From an uncultured Kushneria sp. (GTDB lineage Bacteria; Pseudomonadota; Gammaproteobacteria; Pseudomonadales; Halomonadaceae): a stretch of 64,000 bases of DNA. The notes beneath the pieces were generated by a model. It did not search any database. It saw only the letters and a list, made by a program, of their open reading frames with translations, and had not been told where the DNA came from. Each line of letters begins with the position of its first letter. The first letter of the stretch is position 1. The stretch is taken from NCBI RefSeq assembly GCF_947497025.1, contig NZ_CANMFC010000003.1, positions 124,001 to 188,000 of the forward strand. Direction: 5' to 3'. Positions 61,473-64,000 of this stretch are shown here, one piece after another. Made by a program: the position numbers and the translations under genes.

Positions 61473-63170
61473 ATGACGGCTTTCAATCATCGCAAGTACA
61501 GTCCCGCGCCGCGGGTGCCCGCCTTCCATCGCCAGTGGCCCGATCGTGATATTGAATCCGCGCCGATCTGGGTCAGCGAAGACCTTCGCGATGGCAATCA
61601 GGCGCTACTGGAACCGATGAGCGTGGAGCAGAAGAAACGTTTCTGGAAGCAGATCATTCGAGTCGGCATCAAGGAAGTCATGGTCGGGTTTCCGTCTGCC
61701 AGTCAGCCCGACTATGACTTCGTGCGCTGGCTGATCGAGGAGGACCAGATTCCCGACGATGTCACCATTGCCGTACTGGTGCAGTGTCGTGAGCACCTGA
61801 TCGAGAAGAGCTTTGAGGCATTGGTGGGCGTCAAGCGCGCTATTATCCATCTTTACAACTCCACCTCGACCACCCAGCGCGAGCGCGTGTTCGAGATGGA
61901 TCGTGATGGCATTATCAATATTGCCGTCAGCGGCGCGCAGTGGGTCAAGGAGCACGCCGACCGCTACCCGCAGGTCGACTGGCGTTTTCAGTATTCCCCG
62001 GAAAGCTTTTCCAGCACCGAGATCGACTTTTCGCTGGCCATCTGTGAAGCCGTCATGGATGTCTGGCAGCCCACACCGGACAACCGCTGCATCCTGAATC
62101 TGCCCAACACGGTGGAAGTGGCCGGTCCGCATCATCACGCCGATCAGATCGAATATTTCTGTCAGAACATCAGCCGCCGCGATAGCGTCATCATCTCGGT
62201 GCATACGCACAATGACCGTGGCGGCGCGGTGGCAGCCGCCGAGCTGGCGCTGCTGGCCGGTGCCGAACGCGTCGAAGGGACGCTGCTTGGCAACGGTGAA
62301 CGTACCGGCAACATGGATATCGTCACGCTGGCGATGAATCTCTACAGTCAGGGCATTGATCCGGAGCTTGATCTGTCGCGCCCTGATGAAATCATTCAGG
62401 TGGTGACCGAGTGCACCGGCATTACCATGCACCCGCGCCACCCCTGGGTGGGGGAAATGGTGTACACCGCCTTTTCCGGCAGCCATCAGGATGCCATTCG
62501 CAAGTCACTCAAAAAGCAGGGTGATGACGAGCCCTGGCAGGTGGCCTACCTGCCGATCGACCCGCGGGATATCGGCCGCGACTATCAGGCCGTGATTCGC
62601 GTCAACAGTCAGTCGGGCAAGGGCGGCATGGCCTTTTTGCTGGAGCGCGATTATGGCATCAGCCTGCCGCGCTGGATGATGCTGGCGCTGGCGCCCCATG
62701 TGCAAAAGGAAAGCGAGCGTCTGAGCGGTGAGCTCTCCAGCGAGTCCATCCGTCGCCTGCTGTTTGCCACGTTCATGCGGGAGGGGCCGCTGTCACTGGT
62801 CGACTATCGCCTGTCGCGGGCCAGTGAAGAGGGCCTGTCCATTACGCTTGAACAGGACGGCGAGCGCCTGACGCTGGAAGGCAGCGGTAACGGTGCCATG
62901 TCGGCCTTCATGAATGCCTGGCAGCGTTACAGTGGCCAGCAGGTCGGCATTCTTGACTACAACGAGCATTCGCTGGGCGAGGACAGTGACGCCAATGCCA
63001 TTGCCTTTGTGCAGCTCAATGTGGATGGCCAGCGTATCTGCGCCGTGGCCGAAGACAGTGATACCGTCAGCGCCTCGCTCAAGGCCGTGATTGCGGGCAT
63101 CAACCTGTGCAATGAAGCCACCCATGCCAGGGATGGCCTGACGGCCATCGCCAATAGCGCCAGCGTCTGA
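61473..63170 (+). CDS. leuA: 2-isopropylmalate synthase
   Basis: First committed enzyme of leucine synthesis, condensing 2-ketoisovalerate with acetyl-CoA. The 565 residues place it in the LeuA subfamily of actinobacteria and many gammaproteobacteria: catalytic HMGL-type barrel with VSEDLRDGNQALLEPMS, the VHTHNDRGGAVAAAEL metal-binding motif and GNGERTGNMDIVTLAMN, then a C-terminal regulatory domain (about 430-565) for leucine feedback. The ATG at 61473 follows AGAGG at seven bases and starts MTAFNHRKYSPAPRVPAF as in the family. It is divergent from the Lrp-type gene. Confidence 0.95.
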   Translation: MTAFNHRKYSPAPRVPAFHRQWPDRDIESAPIWVSEDLRDGNQALLEPMSVEQKKRFWKQIIRVGIKEVMVGFPSASQPDYDFVRWLIEEDQIPDDVTIAVLVQCREHLIEKSFEALVGVKRAIIHLYNSTSTTQRERVFEMDRDGIINIAVSGAQWVKEHADRYPQVDWRFQYSPESFSSTEIDFSLAICEAVMDVWQPTPDNRCILNLPNTVEVAGPHHHADQIEYFCQNISRRDSVIISVHTHNDRGGAVAAAELALLAGAERVEGTLLGNGERTGNMDIVTLAMNLYSQGIDPELDLSRPDEIIQVVTECTGITMHPRHPWVGEMVYTAFSGSHQDAIRKSLKKQGDDEPWQVAYLPIDPRDIGRDYQAVIRVNSQSGKGGMAFLLERDYGISLPRWMMLALAPHVQKESERLSGELSSESIRRLLFATFMREGPLSLVDYRLSRASEEGLSITLEQDGERLTLEGSGNGAMSAFMNAWQRYSGQQVGILDYNEHSLGEDSDANAIAFVQLNVDGQRICAVAEDSDTVSASLKAVIAGINLCNEATHARDGLTAIANSASV

Positions 63171-63199
63171 CAGGCCCGGGCCTCATGCACTAAAAAAGA

Positions 63200-63230
63200 C
63201 CTGTTGCCACAGTGGCAACAGGCCTTTTGC
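63200..63230 (+). terminator. Rho-independent terminator after leuA
   Basis: CCTGTTGCCA-CAG-TGGCAACAGG followed by CCTTTTG. The stem is ten bases long, 30 bases after the leuA stop, and lies before a convergent minus-strand gene. Confidence 0.8.
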
Positions 63231-63257
63231 GTTTTGGGCCCGTGTGGCTTTATGGCA

Positions 63258-63812
63258 TCAGTAGGGCGACGTCAGCAGCATCTGGACGTCGGCATCCATG
63301 GGAATCCGGAAGCTGCTGGCGCCGAGGACAAGCTGATCGGCAAGACGCACGAGTCTGGCATTGACGAAAACTTCGCCACGGGCCACTGCATAGGTGCCCA
63401 GCAGGACGGCGCTGGCGTTGTAGTTGTTCCCCAGACGCTGCACGTTGCGAGACAAGATCATCTCGCCGGCGTACTCCTCGATATAGAGACTGTCGCGCAG
63501 TTTGACCTCAATGACATTGAGGCCATGTTCAACCAGTTTGGAGGTCATGGCTTCCGTGAGCGTGCGGCCCAGCGTGGAGGAGCGTCCCAGCTGGTCCACA
63601 TCAACGAAGGTGGTCGCAATGATGGTGTCGCTGGGTGAGAGTCGGCCATGGGCGTTCCTGACCAGGCGGTCGGCGGCGATATCGACCCGAGAGAGCAGCG
63701 TCGGCCGCTCGGGTACGGTATTGTGGCCCGGCAGGGCGGAGCAGCCTGTGACCAGCATGGAGAGCAGTAATATCATCGTCAGGGAAAAACGCGAAAGTCG
63801 TTGGCTTACCAT
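63258..63812 (-). CDS. flgO: FlgO-family outer-membrane lipoprotein
   Basis: A 184-residue exported lipoprotein: SLTMILLLSMLVTGC gives the signal and lipobox. The mature part (SDTIIATTFVDVDQLGRSSTLGRTLTEAMTS in shape, then GTYAVARGEVFVNARLVRL) is the FlgO domain, also known from a Vibrio protein needed for flagellar stability or motility. It starts one base inside the 3' end of the next minus-strand gene (TGGTAA overlap), so the two form an operon. The symbol follows family membership; a flagellar role is not shown here. Confidence 0.82.
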   Translation of the reverse strand: MVSQRLSRFSLTMILLLSMLVTGCSALPGHNTVPERPTLLSRVDIAADRLVRNAHGRLSPSDTIIATTFVDVDQLGRSSTLGRTLTEAMTSKLVEHGLNVIEVKLRDSLYIEEYAGEMILSRNVQRLGNNYNASAVLLGTYAVARGEVFVNARLVRLADQLVLGASSFRIPMDADVQMLLTSPY

Positions 63813-64000
63813 TGCGATGAGACCCTCAGCCCGTTCCGGTTTTCATAGTGATTGCTGTCACCGGCATTGATGTAATAGATGTTGGAAGACGAATACAGCA
63901 GCGTGTCGAATTCTCTCGCCCGGGTCGTGATGATGACTTCCGTATTGCCGACCTCGGTGATGTTGCCGCTGAAAGCGTCAAGCAGTGCAGCACCCGGGAT
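63806..64000 (-). CDS. C-terminal end of an upstream gene (partial)
   Basis: An open frame enters from the right edge of the window and ends at TAA 63806, encoding at least 64 residues that finish SNHYENRNGLRVSSQW. Its stop overlaps the flgO-like start, indicating translational coupling. The fragment is too short to name; a beta-rich pattern and the FlgO partner suggest an envelope or flagellum-associated protein such as an LPP20/FlgP- or FlgT-type neighbour, but this is a guess. Confidence 0.7.
   Translation of the reverse strand: MPGAALLDAFSGNITEVGNTEVIITTRAREFDTLLYSSSNIYYINAGDSNHYENRNGLRVSSQW

Overview
The window looks like a chromosomal segment of a moderately GC-rich gammaproteobacterium, most likely of the Halomonadaceae (Halomonas/Kushneria-like). 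This rests on family-level resemblance of the proteins and on the gene set: sucAB-lpdA-sucCD, RNase II, a PTS-type GlcNAc cluster with a fused EIIA-HPr-EI, PutA without the DNA-binding domain, a peroxiredoxin-glutaredoxin fusion, YeaC/DUF2797 and FlgO. I cannot name the genus. No prophage, IS element or CRISPR array is visible; it reads as ordinary chromosome with a few lineage-specific patches.

Layout. 1-8.06 kb: the lower TCA cycle, sucA (5' end outside the window), sucB (two lipoyl domains), lpdA, sucC and sucD, closed by a bidirectional terminator. 8.1-11.1 kb (minus): a three-gene operon (GT4 glycosyltransferase, DUF2334-type deacetylase, YbhN-like flippase) that looks like a small glycolipid pathway. 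11.2-13.9 kb (minus): rnb and a small NAD(P)-binding protein. 14.1-21.6 kb (plus): a nag cluster (nagA, SIS-type nagB-II, EIIA-HPr-EI fusion, EIICB with a second Cys-less EIIB, BadF-type kinase) followed by a Cof-type phosphatase. 22.5-25 kb (minus): ycjX-ycjF. 25.2-28.1 kb (plus): a GlsB/YeaQ membrane protein and katE. 28.3-34.5 kb (plus): an acyltransferase-3 protein, a large two-copy DUF1266 protein, an NlpC/P60 lipoprotein, and two neighbouring proteins that look like catalytically dead relatives of an RNA m5C methyltransferase and of a CDP-alcohol phosphatidyltransferase. 34.6-43.2 kb: slyD, a small membrane protein, putP, putA, an AraC-type regulator, a small membrane protein and a DUF21/CBS protein. 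43.2-44.3 kb: an AT-rich, gene-poor patch with a small winged-helix-like ORF and tRNA-Gly(CCC). 44.4-47.7 kb (minus): a Cas2-fold-like SinR-family protein, a second Lpd-like disulfide reductase, a Prx-Grx fusion and a DUF6314-like protein. 47.7-52.8 kb (plus): an EamA transporter, nadK, a metallophosphatase, glpG, yeaC and DUF2797. 52.8-55.6 kb (minus): a RimK-family ATP-grasp protein and a cation/proton antiporter. 55.8-60 kb (plus): a GNAT acetyltransferase, two DUF454 proteins and pepN. 60-64 kb: an IalB-like protein, an Lrp-type regulator, leuA, a FlgO-like lipoprotein and the end of one more gene.

How the genes work together. The suc/lpd genes supply the E1, E2 and E3 subunits of 2-oxoglutarate dehydrogenase plus succinyl-CoA synthetase. 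The nag cluster encodes a self-contained phosphorelay from PEP to GlcNAc in two polypeptides, then deacetylation and deamination to fructose-6-P; the kinase would let internally released aminosugar enter the same route. putP, putA and the AraC-type gene form a proline uptake and degradation unit. KatE, the Prx-Grx fusion and the Lpd-like reductase are oxidative-stress functions.

The most unusual items are the adjacent pseudo-enzyme pair at 33.0-34.5 kb, the glycolipid-type operon at 8-11 kb, the double EIIB of NagE, the duplicated DUF1266 protein, the Cys-rich DUF2797 protein, and a 16-bp perfect hairpin inside a lipoprotein gene.
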